Below are positions 1 through 7,713 of a stretch of 16,846 nucleotides of DNA, piece by piece; the stretch's first letter is position 1, and each line of letters begins with the position of its first letter. The notes beneath the pieces were generated by a model that was not told the DNA's origin, made no database searches, and worked only from the letters and a program-made list of their open reading frames with translations. The translations under genes and the position numbers were made by a program. Where the stretch lies: NCBI GenBank assembly GCA_027578815.1, contig JANBTH010000465.1, forward strand, positions 1 to 16,846, given 5' to 3'. This stretch comes from Coemansia sp. RSA 1804 (lineage: Eukaryota > Kickxellomycota > Kickxellomycetes > Kickxellales > Kickxellaceae).

Positions 1-1
1 C

Positions 2-91
2 TGCCAGTGCCTGTGGTGCGACTTTCGTGTCAAGTGGATCCATAAAAAGCAGTTGCCGTTCAAAAGAAGAGAGAGCGGGGGGAACAGGTAA
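2..91 (+). CDS. Possible 3' end of a gene entering from the left (low confidence)
   Basis: The frame starting at base 2 is open for 29 codons to a TAA at 89-91. It would encode a basic, Cys/Trp-containing tail beginning CQCLWCDFRVKWIHKKQLPF. About 15 of its first 21 codons end in G or C, which matches the codon habit of the confident genes here and contrasts with the AT-rich DNA that follows. I do not recognise the family. The competing reading is on the other strand: an ATG at 43-41 begins a frame (MDPLDTKVAPQALA) running off the left edge, with pyrimidine-rich sequence upstream of it. Only one of the two is likely to be real, and 91 bases cannot decide. Confidence 0.25.
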   Translation, partial: CQCLWCDFRVKWIHKKQLPFKRRESGGNR

Positions 92-1059
92 AACCCGATA
101 AGAATAGAATATAATAAAAGTAAAAAAAAGTAAAACAGAGAGAGAAAAAGGAAAAATACAATTTGCTCTTTATTGGCATTGACTTTTATTTTTCTTCCAA
201 ATTCGGCAGTAGAACTCGGGATAATTTTTCCATGCTGTGTGATTGTGACGACACACACAATTAAAGCAATGAAACTCACAGCCCACAAAGGATGAGGGAA
301 AAGATGTTGTTATTTTGCTTTCCACGTGTTTGCTGTTCATTTCACCACAAAGAGATTCAGGCCGGTGTTTCATGTCGTAAGTGTCAAGGTTCTTTAATGG
401 GTCTATTTGCGTTGGTTTTGCATTGCAGCCCACAGGTTAAAAAAAGATACCCATCAAAGTGCAAAAAGAACTAGCACCCCACACAGTGCGAGTCCGCTAT
501 GTTAGCTATCACACAAATACAGCAACTTTTATTTAATACAGCAATAGCCTGTGAATAGACCTTATGAACAGACAAATAAAATAATTTTTTATCTAAAACG
601 AATAAAAATAGTTAAACACTTTATCAAATACGTTTAGCAGCACACAGATACACATTAATTATATACCGTTTTAAATGTTTGCTATTGTTTGGTATATTCA
701 CCACGGAACTACGTGATGTAGCACCCATGTACACGTCGCTAGCATTGATAATGTTTTATACTGTATACTGGTTTATTTACCATTACCAGTGTAAATTCAA
801 ACAATGCTTTGTGGATACTGCGTTAAAACCTTTAAACTAGACATGTTCTTACAAGTTCTAAATAAAAAACTATAAACATCTAAACTTTTGCAAGTTTACC
901 GTTTAATTATTAGCGTTCAACGCCAAGTCCAGTTATTGTCTATTATTGGAATATCTTGGGTAAGTGACAAACGTTTCAAAAAGCCAATGGTAGAATTGAT
1001 TTTGTTCACACAAACAGAGCGTGAAAAAGCCCCATCCCCAGTAGTCTTTCATTTACTTA
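92..1059. other. AT-rich spacer, no confident gene
   Basis: About 970 bases rich in A and T, with many short A or T runs and scattered stop codons in all frames. It should contain the 3' UTR of the reductase gene that ends at 1060. The only items I noted are a small Cys/His-rich frame on the minus strand (433 to 170) and an overlapping 60-codon frame on the plus strand (292-474). Neither has the G/C-ending codon bias of the real genes in this window. Confidence 0.6.
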
Positions 1060-2091
1060 TTACAAATGGACCTCCGCCTTTAGCGGTTTGCCAAAAATTC
1101 CAGCCAACGCGTTATCAATAGCAAGGTTGGCCATAGCGTTACGGGTCTCCTCAGTAGCGCTACCAATATGCGGGAGAATAGTACATCTTGGGTGAAGAAC
1201 AAGCGGATGATCGGTGGGGATGGGTTCAGGGACCGTGACATCGAGGGCAGCATGGGCAATAACGTTATTGTCCAGGGCATCAAGCAAATGGTGTTGGTTA
1301 ACAATGGCGCCCCTTGCAGTATTAACAAGAATAGCCGAGCGTTTCATCTTGGCAAACGCAGTGTTATCGAACATGCCGCATGTCTTGTGGTTCAGTGGAC
1401 AGCAAATGCAGACAAGGTCGGATTCGGCCAGTAGCTGGTCAAACGAGACAAGTTCGGCGGCATCCAACAGTGATGAACCAGTACCACTCACTTCCTCGCT
1501 CTCCTTGGGTGGTGGTCGTGAGCCACTGTAAAGCACTCGCGAAACTCCAAACGCCAGCATCCGCATAGCAGTGGCACGACCAATACGACCAAATCCAACA
1601 ACCCCCAGCGTTTTGCCAGTAAACTGAACGCCCAGCCCACGGGACAAAGAAAACTGGGAGGCACCAGCACCGGTGGTAACGATATTCAGAGCCTCCTTGA
1701 CTCTACGCGCAGCCATCAGCGCCAAAAGCACTGTGGTATCAGCCGTAGCATCCGTCAACACATCAGGCGTGTATCCAAGCCGAATCCCCTTACCATGTTT
1801 CTTCAGTGCCTCGACGTCGACGTGGTCGTAGCCCACGCTGACGGTCGAAACCACCTTGAGCTTTGAGCCCTCTGCTGCTGCAGTTTGTATAAACTCAAGG
1901 TCAATGGCGTCGGATAGAAGACATACGATTCCGTCGGACTGTGCGGCGGCTTCCAACAGCTCTTGGCGTCCGATCGGCTGTGTGCTGTTGTGCTGGCGGA
2001 CCTCGACCGTCGTAAGATCCTGGAGGCGCTTTTGAGCAAGGGTGGGGAGCTCGCGAGTAACGAAAAGAACAGGCAGGCAGCGGTTAGACAT
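1060..2091 (-). CDS. GRHPR: Glyoxylate/hydroxypyruvate reductase (D-2-hydroxyacid dehydrogenase family)
   Basis: A complete 343-residue NAD(P)-dependent D-2-hydroxyacid dehydrogenase. By family, it reduces glyoxylate to glycolate and hydroxypyruvate to D-glycerate. The substrate loop VSVGYDHVD lies at residues 84-92 and the dinucleotide-binding GFGRIG at 166-171. The catalytic Arg is in NTARG (R260), the Glu in DVTVPEP (E289) and the His in LPHIGSAT (H308). The Arg-to-Glu spacing of 29 equals that of bacterial phosphoglycerate dehydrogenase. The run ALDVT-PEPIP-HPL through LPHIGSAT resembles animal GRHPR more closely than yeast Gor1. Length is normal, with no signal peptide, and the C-terminus (EVHL) is not a PTS1, so it is probably cytosolic. 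The start at 2091 gives a full-length N-terminus. The gene is divergent from the Fun30 gene and the two likely share the 2092-2236 promoter region. The substrate call within the family is inference. Confidence 0.9.
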   Translation of the reverse strand: MSNRCLPVLFVTRELPTLAQKRLQDLTTVEVRQHNSTQPIGRQELLEAAAQSDGIVCLLSDAIDLEFIQTAAAEGSKLKVVSTVSVGYDHVDVEALKKHGKGIRLGYTPDVLTDATADTTVLLALMAARRVKEALNIVTTGAGASQFSLSRGLGVQFTGKTLGVVGFGRIGRATAMRMLAFGVSRVLYSGSRPPPKESEEVSGTGSSLLDAAELVSFDQLLAESDLVCICCPLNHKTCGMFDNTAFAKMKRSAILVNTARGAIVNQHHLLDALDNNVIAHAALDVTVPEPIPTDHPLVLHPRCTILPHIGSATEETRNAMANLAIDNALAGIFGKPLKAEVHL

Positions 2092-2718
2092 TTCGGCAGC
2101 GTATTAACAGACACAAAATAGACAGAGTGTATGCGAGAAAGAAAAGAAAAGAGGGAAAAAGTGAGCTTGCATTGAAGGGCTCTAATCCAAACGATATGCT
2201 GTGCGCCTGATAAACAGAGAAAGAGCGGTGAATTTCATGGATCTTGATGACGACGATTTTTTAATACCCACGGTTCGCAGCAGTGTATGCTGAGCTGCAG
2301 GCAGGCCGAGCCAATGTCAAAGTGAGCCGTATTTTTTCTTTCTTCTTCAGTAGCAAAAGAAAAACAACTGATGTGTTTGCAAAAAAAAAGAGAACATGCA
2401 AGAACTTCGCGTTCATTTTTACGCGATCAATTCGGGTCCATCATAGAAAAACTTTGCATTTTTATTTTTATTCGCCCCTTCCCTTCTCTCACATTCTCGT
2501 TTTCTCTTTCTTTATTTTGTTATTTCTTTTCTTTCTGTAACAAAATAAAAAAAGGAACTGTAAAATACTCTCTTTTTGTGTATAGGTTTATACCGAAAGA
2601 GAAAAAAATAGAAAGAGGGGAGTTTAGTTTTCTTTATCGCGTTCTTCCATACAAGCACAACATTCTTATAGTTTTCCAATTCCTCAAAGCATCTTTTTTA
2701 ATTCCACAACAGTACAAA
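2092..2718. other. Divergent promoter region and probable 5' UTR of the Fun30 gene
   Basis: 627 bases between two divergent starts. The stretch 2340-2700 is strongly pyrimidine-rich. It is also open in the Fun30 frame from 2371, but that translation is mostly Phe, Leu and Ser from T/C runs, so I treat it as untranslated. There are two splice-acceptor-like sites with the same layout, a T6-AAT followed by CAG: 2257-2280, and 2694-2712, which ends seven bases before the ATG at 2719. Donor-like GTATGC (2285) and GTGAGC (2322) lie upstream, so an intron of about 390-430 bases in this leader is plausible. Confidence 0.5.
2237..2284 (+). other. Candidate first exon (alternative N-terminus of the Fun30 gene)
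   Basis: ATG at 2237 opens 16 codons encoding MDLDDDDFLIPTVRSS, ending exactly before a GTATGC donor-like site at 2285. Splicing to the acceptor-like site ending at 2712 would join two phase-0 ends and continue as Tyr-Lys into the Met at 2719, giving a 978-residue protein. The unspliced frame stops at 2291-2293. This is coherent but unproven. The ATG at 2719 has a good A-rich context and is the simpler start. Confidence 0.25.
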
Positions 2719-5601
2719 ATGAAAAAGATAACAGACTATATGCGCCGGCCAGCCACCTCGCCAGAACCAGTTCTTGCGCCGGACACGCCCGAGGGAGTCG
2801 AAGACGCGCATAGCTCGCAGTCATCGACGCTTGAGCCGACAGACAGCGAGGAGCTGGTTGTTCTGCAGTCGTCGCCAGGAAGGCCGGGCACGTCAAGGGC
2901 GATACGCGTGGACCAGCAGCGCAGCACAGCTGGCACAGCGCGTCTCGGGTCGTTCAACTTTCGCGGAGGAAAGCCAGCAGCGGCTACCAACACCACGTCA
3001 CCGCCGTCGGCAGACTACTCGCTGCCTTCGTCTCCGCTGGGGTTAGGAAGAAAGCAGCCGCGCTTGGTGAGGGCGGGAGGTGCGCGGCTGACAGCATCGT
3101 CGATTGATCTGGCAAAGATGGACATTGGTCCCGACCAGCAGCGGCCGGGTGGCAGCGATAGCGAGAGTGATAGCGATAGTATTGGTAATGGCACGGCAAC
3201 ACCGTCGCGGAAGCGCAGAATTGCAGATCTTGACAGTCCAGACAGCAGCATCGCAGCCTCCGCAATGAAGCGTGCAACACCGACGCCAACGTACACAGTG
3301 TCAGATAGTGGCAGCGACGATGACGGAGAAAGCGTGGACTCGTCGGCCACGGCGGGAGCGCGAGGAGCGCGGCGGGGAAGGCTGCTGCGCGGATCGCGCA
3401 AGCCGCCAGCCAGGACGCAGGCATCGATCGTGGTTGGATCGGATTCCGACTCTGAATCGGACTCGCTAGACGGCGACGCGACGGCAGGAGGGACGTTTGA
3501 GCGGAAATTTGAGCGCATTGAGCCGCACATTCTGCGGCTGTTCAACGAAGCGTCGGCGGAGGAGTTGGCGGAGAAGACTGGTGCGACGGCTGGCGAGGCG
3601 CGCACGATCATCGGAATGCGACGGTTCGAAAGTGTGGATGCAGTGGAGCAGGCGATGCGCCGGACCCGCGGCGTGCGATTGGCGCTGTTCAACCAGTACC
3701 GCGATACACTGCTTGGACACGCGGAGGTGGAGGCGGTGATCAGCCAGTGCGCCGGAGTGTACACGCAGCTGAAGGCGGCGATGCGGAGCGCCGGAATCGT
3801 CAGCAACGAGGCGACGGGCGCAGTGTCGATTGGCGAAGGAGTGCAGTTGACGCAGCCGGCGATGGTTAACAGTGCGTTTTCGCTCAAGTCGTACCAGCTG
3901 GAGGGCGTGGAATGGCTCAGCTGCTTGCGCAACGCACGCGCATCGGGGATTCTGGCGGACGAGATGGGGCTTGGAAAGACGTTCCAGGTCATTGCGTTCC
4001 TGTGTCGCGGTATCGAGGACGGCTCTGTGCGGCTCCCAAGCCTTGTAGTCTGTCCGTCATCGACGCTCGACAACTGGCTTAACGAGTGCGCGCGGTTTGC
4101 GCCGAAGCTACGCGTCGCAGCGTACTACGGATCCCAGGCCGAACGCTCCGCCCTGCAGCAGACGCTGGGCGACGAGTCCTCGTACGATGTGCTGGTGACC
4201 ACGTACAACATCGCCACTGGGAATAAGCTGGACCGTGTTTTCCTCAAGCGCCGCCGCTTCCATGCGCTGGTTCTCGACGAGGGCCACATGGTCAAGAACT
4301 GTATGAGCTCGCGCTACAAGTGGCTGGCGCAGATCCGCACGCCCTTCCGCCTGCTGCTGACTGGCACGCCGCTGCAGAACAACCTGCAGGAGCTGGTGTC
4401 GCTGCTAACCTTCATCATGCCGCAGGTATTTGCTGAGTCCCAGCCCGCGCTGACGCATGCCTTCAAGATGAAGCCTGCGCAGCGTGTGCGTGCGCAGCCC
4501 GCCGACTCTGACGATGCGACATCGTCGGTGGCGCCGTCGGGAGCGCAGACGCCGGTTCCAGCGACATCTGGTGCTGCGGCTTCTTCGCGGGGCGCCGTTG
4601 ACACGCAGCACATCAACCAGGCCAAGGTGCTGCTGCGGCCGTTTGTGCTGCGGCGCCGCAAATGCGATGTGCTGGGCGACCTGCCTTCGAAGACCGAGCA
4701 TCTAGTGCGTCTGGATCTCACTGCGTCGCAGCGCGCTCTCTACGACACCATTGCGCCCGACCCTGCCTCTGCTATTGCCGACGGAAGCGGAGGCGACATC
4801 CGCTCGGCGCTGGCTGATCTGGACACGGCGAATCTGGACTCGACTGCGGGCGGAGCGAAGGCGGCGAATGGCGGCACCAATAGCAATGGCAGCTGGATCA
4901 GCATGTTTATGGACATGCGCAAGGCTGCCGACCATCCGCTGCTGCTGCGCAGCCACTACAAGTCGGCCGACCTTGAGAAGATGGCCAAGGGTCTGCTGCG
5001 TGAGCCAGACTACGCCGAGGCCAACTACCAGTACGTGCTCGAGGACATGGAGGTATGCAGCGACTTTGAGCTGCACAAGCTGTGTGTCACGTACCCGAAG
5101 ATCGGGTGCTTCAGACTCTCGGACGCGCTGCTTCTCGACTCAGCCAAAGTCCAGCGCCTGAAAGCAATTGTCGACGAGTGCGTGGAGCGCGGGGAGAAGG
5201 TGTTAGTGTTCAGCCAGTTCACCACGATGCTCAACATTCTCGAGTCTGTATTTGCGATCTGGAAGGTCACGTACCGCCGGCTGGATGGGCAGACAAAGGT
5301 CGATGAGCGGCAAGCGATGATCGATGAGTTCAACACCACCAGCGCAGCCTCGGTGCCTGTGTTTCTGCTGTCGACAAAGGCCGGCGGCTTTGGCATCAAC
5401 CTGACCTCGGCCAACGTCGTTGTGATCTACGATGCGGGAAACAATCCGTCGGAGGAGCGCCAGGCCGAGGACCGCGCACACCGTGTTGGCCAGACGAAGG
5501 ATGTTCGTGTCTACAAGCTCATTGCCTCTGGAACCATTGACGAGGACATTCTTGAGAGCTCAAGGTCGAAGCAGCTGGTCGAGCACATGTTTTGGTTCTA
5601 G
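2719..5601 (+). CDS. FUN30: SNF2-family chromatin remodeler, Fun30/SMARCAD1 type
   Basis: About 960 residues from the Met at 2719. Family role: an ATP-driven nucleosome remodeler acting in heterochromatin maintenance and DNA end resection. A low-complexity Ser/Asp-rich N-terminus (1-265) holds a basic PSRKRR stretch (about 162-167). Residues 268-315 match the SMARCAD1-specific segment before the ATPase. The ATPase shows SLKSYQLEGVEWL (388-400), Walker A DEMGLGKT (414-421, K420), DEGH box (520-523) and LLLTGTPLQNN (545-555). The family-specific EDMEVCSDFELHKLC is at 775-789. The second lobe has KVLVFSQF (827-834), STKAGGFGINLTSA (885-898) and DRAHRVGQ (918-925). Two low-complexity inserts (about 584-629 and 679-724) interrupt the lobes and are absent from human SMARCAD1. 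No CUE domain is obvious. All motifs look intact, so it should be active. The frame is open back to 2371, but that part looks like UTR. Confidence 0.93.
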   Translation: MKKITDYMRRPATSPEPVLAPDTPEGVEDAHSSQSSTLEPTDSEELVVLQSSPGRPGTSRAIRVDQQRSTAGTARLGSFNFRGGKPAAATNTTSPPSADYSLPSSPLGLGRKQPRLVRAGGARLTASSIDLAKMDIGPDQQRPGGSDSESDSDSIGNGTATPSRKRRIADLDSPDSSIAASAMKRATPTPTYTVSDSGSDDDGESVDSSATAGARGARRGRLLRGSRKPPARTQASIVVGSDSDSESDSLDGDATAGGTFERKFERIEPHILRLFNEASAEELAEKTGATAGEARTIIGMRRFESVDAVEQAMRRTRGVRLALFNQYRDTLLGHAEVEAVISQCAGVYTQLKAAMRSAGIVSNEATGAVSIGEGVQLTQPAMVNSAFSLKSYQLEGVEWLSCLRNARASGILADEMGLGKTFQVIAFLCRGIEDGSVRLPSLVVCPSSTLDNWLNECARFAPKLRVAAYYGSQAERSALQQTLGDESSYDVLVTTYNIATGNKLDRVFLKRRRFHALVLDEGHMVKNCMSSRYKWLAQIRTPFRLLLTGTPLQNNLQELVSLLTFIMPQVFAESQPALTHAFKMKPAQRVRAQPADSDDATSSVAPSGAQTPVPATSGAAASSRGAVDTQHINQAKVLLRPFVLRRRKCDVLGDLPSKTEHLVRLDLTASQRALYDTIAPDPASAIADGSGGDIRSALADLDTANLDSTAGGAKAANGGTNSNGSWISMFMDMRKAADHPLLLRSHYKSADLEKMAKGLLREPDYAEANYQYVLEDMEVCSDFELHKLCVTYPKIGCFRLSDALLLDSAKVQRLKAIVDECVERGEKVLVFSQFTTMLNILESVFAIWKVTYRRLDGQTKVDERQAMIDEFNTTSAASVPVFLLSTKAGGFGINLTSANVVVIYDAGNNPSEERQAEDRAHRVGQTKDVRVYKLIASGTIDEDILESSRSKQLVEHMFWF

Positions 5602-5816
5602 CGCTGCTGGGGGAGCACATGTCTTTGTTTACTTATTTATTTACTTATTTACTTATTTACGTGTGTGGTTTCTATACCTGGTACCTTTTGCACTTGCATG
5701 TTCTGTGCTGGTGTTGGCGCCTTTTTTTGTTTACATATATCTTGATTGCGCAGAGAAGTACAGATAATCAGACGCCATACACACCGTACGGCAACAGAAA
5801 GAAGGACCAGGCTATA
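5602..5816. other. Short intergenic spacer with a TTTACTTA-type repeat
   Basis: 215 bases between two plus-strand genes. They contain the 3' UTR of the Fun30 gene and the promoter of the next gene. Positions 5628-5660 are an imperfect repeat of TTTA and CTTA units. The downstream frame is open back to 5592, but the extra translation is Phe/Tyr/Leu-rich and comes from this repeat. Confidence 0.6.
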
Positions 5817-6650
5817 ATGGACAGCAGCAACAGCAGCAACAAGCCGTCGCAGCTGTTCCAGAAGATCCGCGCGCAGCTCTCCGCCGGGCGCACGGAATCA
5901 TCGGTCTACCGGTCGATCCCATTGCCACCCATTCCACGCGCCATCGTTAACGGCGGCTCGCCGGTTCCGATTCCCACCGTCTCCGTACAATGGTCGCCGC
6001 CCAGCACCCGCGCAATAGAGATTGGAACGGAAGAAGGTGAGGAGGAGGAAGAGGAGTATGCGCGGGACACGTCGGTTGGTGCCAGGATAAGGAGAACGAT
6101 GGCACGAGTAATGTCCCGCCACGCCGTGCACATCGTGCCACTATTTTTCACAACCCTCGGGTGCGCAGTGCTGATCGCGTACCTTGTGTGGGGCACCGAT
6201 ACTAAGCAGCAGTGCGGAGCGGAGTGCAACGAGCTGGGCGGGAGCGGTCTTTACTTGTCGGCGTTTGGGAGTTGCACCGCACTCAACGCCACCGCCGATG
6301 TGGATACGGCGTGGTGCAGCTACGGCGGGACCAATGGCTCGTTGACCAATGGCACCTCCGTGGTGGCGGTGGTGGCGGCGGCGACGGCGGCGGCGGCCCT
6401 CAGCATCCACCAGTTTGGCCACTACGATCCGCCAGCAGCATCGCCTGTGTGCGGGAAATGCGTGCTGGTCAGCGGGCCATACGGCAAAGTGCGGGCCCGC
6501 GTTGTTGCCGCCTGCACCGGCTGCGCTAGCGGCGACATCCAGCTGAGCTGGCCTGCGTTCCGGGTGGTTTCTGCGCCCGGCCAGGCTGCCAGCAGCAACA
6601 GCAGTGGTGCCACTCTTGGCGGTGTGCCTGTTTCCTGGGGCCCATGCTGA
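5817..6650 (+). CDS. Type II membrane protein with extracellular RlpA/expansin-like DPBB domain
   Basis: 277 residues from ATG 5817. An N-terminal cytoplasmic region (1-103) has a Pro-rich stretch (36-62), an acidic run of Glu (72-80) and a basic membrane-proximal patch (90-101). A single helix (about 104-125) is followed by a Cys-rich ectodomain with possible N-glycosylation sites (NAT, NGS, NGT at 157-180). Residues 210-276 match the C-terminal half of a double-psi beta-barrel: CGKCVLVSGPYGKV, then CTGC, SGDIQLSWPAF and GGVPVSWGPC. Secreted fungal relatives, the expansin- or loosenin-like proteins, loosen wall polysaccharides. Here the usual DRC before the second Cys pair is AAC, losing an Asp normally conserved, although D240 of the SGD motif remains. 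There is a Val/Ala-rich insert at 181-195. The anchored topology is unusual. A wall-binding or sensing role is my inference. Confidence 0.75.
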   Translation: MDSSNSSNKPSQLFQKIRAQLSAGRTESSVYRSIPLPPIPRAIVNGGSPVPIPTVSVQWSPPSTRAIEIGTEEGEEEEEEYARDTSVGARIRRTMARVMSRHAVHIVPLFFTTLGCAVLIAYLVWGTDTKQQCGAECNELGGSGLYLSAFGSCTALNATADVDTAWCSYGGTNGSLTNGTSVVAVVAAATAAAALSIHQFGHYDPPAASPVCGKCVLVSGPYGKVRARVVAACTGCASGDIQLSWPAFRVVSAPGQAASSNSSGATLGGVPVSWGPC

Positions 6651-6734
6651 AGGTGTCGCATGAATGGAAAGTATGTTTCTTTTTTTTTTTCTTCCTCTCT
6701 TTCTTTCTTTCTTTTTTTCGGACTAGCGGCTAAT

Positions 6735-6784
6735 GCAATGGCAATGGCAATAGCACTAGCAATAGCAATAGCAACAATAGCAGT
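6735..6784. repeat. Degenerate hexanucleotide repeat (GCAATG/GCAATA)
   Basis: About eight tandem units of GCAATG, GCAATA or close variants (GCACTA, GCAACA) lie downstream of the DPBB gene. This is a simple sequence repeat with no evidence of function. Confidence 0.85.
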
Positions 6785-7161
6785 GTTAGCAACAAGGTGG
6801 GGGGAGGGAGTGGATAAATGCGAATATGAATTGCGAACACGAACGACACAACCCCCCCGCTGTTCTTTTGCAGAACAATACGGTGGCGGATGGGATCGCA
6901 ATTGAGTTGGTTTAAAAAGGAAAAAGAAAAGGACACATGCGCCCGCATATATGAAGCTAAAAGGTGGTAAAGGACCAAAGGGAAGAAAAAACTGGAATAC
7001 GCCTGCATTGGCACTGGCATTTTGTTGCAAGTGTTCGCTATTCCCAATTCAGCATGCCTATTGTTGCATTCCTCTTTGATCACAAAGAACCGTTTCTTTT
7101 GGTATTGCGAATGCCCAAAAAACATCTAAAGTACCGAGTTCACGTCAGGTTTCTTTGGGGG

Positions 7162-7190
7162 TCTTCCGAAATCTGGGATCTTCCGAAATC
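7162..7190. repeat. Two copies of TCTTCCGAAATC
   Basis: An exact 12-bp direct repeat at 7162-7173 and 7179-7190 with the 5-bp spacer TGGGA. Each copy contains the small palindrome TTCCGAA. It could be a pair of protein-binding sites or a local duplication. Confidence 0.8.
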
Positions 7191-7463
7191 CATCTTGCCC
7201 AATGGCTTGTCCGTCTTTTCCTGTGTTTTTTGGAGCACTCGACACCGCTTTTATATGTATAATAGAATGTGTCTTTCTTTAATATATATGGCGATGATGG
7301 ATAAATATAATACAGAACAAGATGTAGAGGTCTTTTCTTCCATTTAACATGTCTATAATAATACCTGTGATGTGGGATTAGTGTATTTGTTTTTATGTTC
7401 TATGACCAGTTTGTTTGCGATACCCTCCACTGTTAGTCTGTACATCACCATTCCCTCCTCATT

Positions 7464-7466
<3 letters not shown>

Positions 7467-7538
<72 letters not shown>
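7467..7538. repeat. (TC)36 dinucleotide repeat
   Basis: A perfect 72-bp TC repeat followed by three tandem CTCAG units (7546-7560). It ends about 175 bases upstream of the seven-helix gene's ATG. On the plus strand it is all-pyrimidine, so it resembles the CT-rich tracts common in fungal promoters. Confidence 0.97.
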
Positions 7539-7541
<3 letters not shown>

Positions 7542-7713
7542 CTTCCTCAGCTCAGCTCAGCTATTTGATTATTTACGATACTTGATACACCGGTGCTGAA
7601 AAGACAATAACAACAGAGCGATTGCTAGTTTGTCGAGCAGCATCAACAAGAGCATCCACACTTAACGGCCAACACACTAGCCAGCTGCTCCCACAAGCAC
7701 ATCCGCTGCACCG

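Larger units (their letters stand above)
6651..7713. other. 1.06-kb spacer with microsatellites, no confident gene
   Basis: AT-rich DNA with T and TTTC runs (6675-6720), a degenerate GCAATG/GCAATA hexamer tract, a 12-bp direct repeat at 7162-7190 and a long TC repeat. A plus-strand frame at 6964-7347 is open for 127 codons, but it has AT-ending codons and no recognisable domain, so I do not call it. The last 150 bases should be the 5' UTR and promoter of the seven-helix gene. Confidence 0.6.

Noticed and set aside
2371..2718. Upstream extension of the Fun30 frame
   Set aside because: Its translation is dominated by Phe, Ser and Leu from T/C runs, with codon use unlike the rest of the gene. 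A plausible ATG lies at 2719.
5592..5816. Upstream extension of the DPBB protein frame
   Set aside because: It overlaps the end of the Fun30 gene and translates a TTTACTTA repeat. ATG 5817 gives a sensible cytoplasmic N-terminus.
6964..7347. 127-codon plus-strand frame in the spacer
   Set aside because: AT-ending codons, no recognisable domain, an internal direct repeat and no promoter-like context. Probably a chance open frame.
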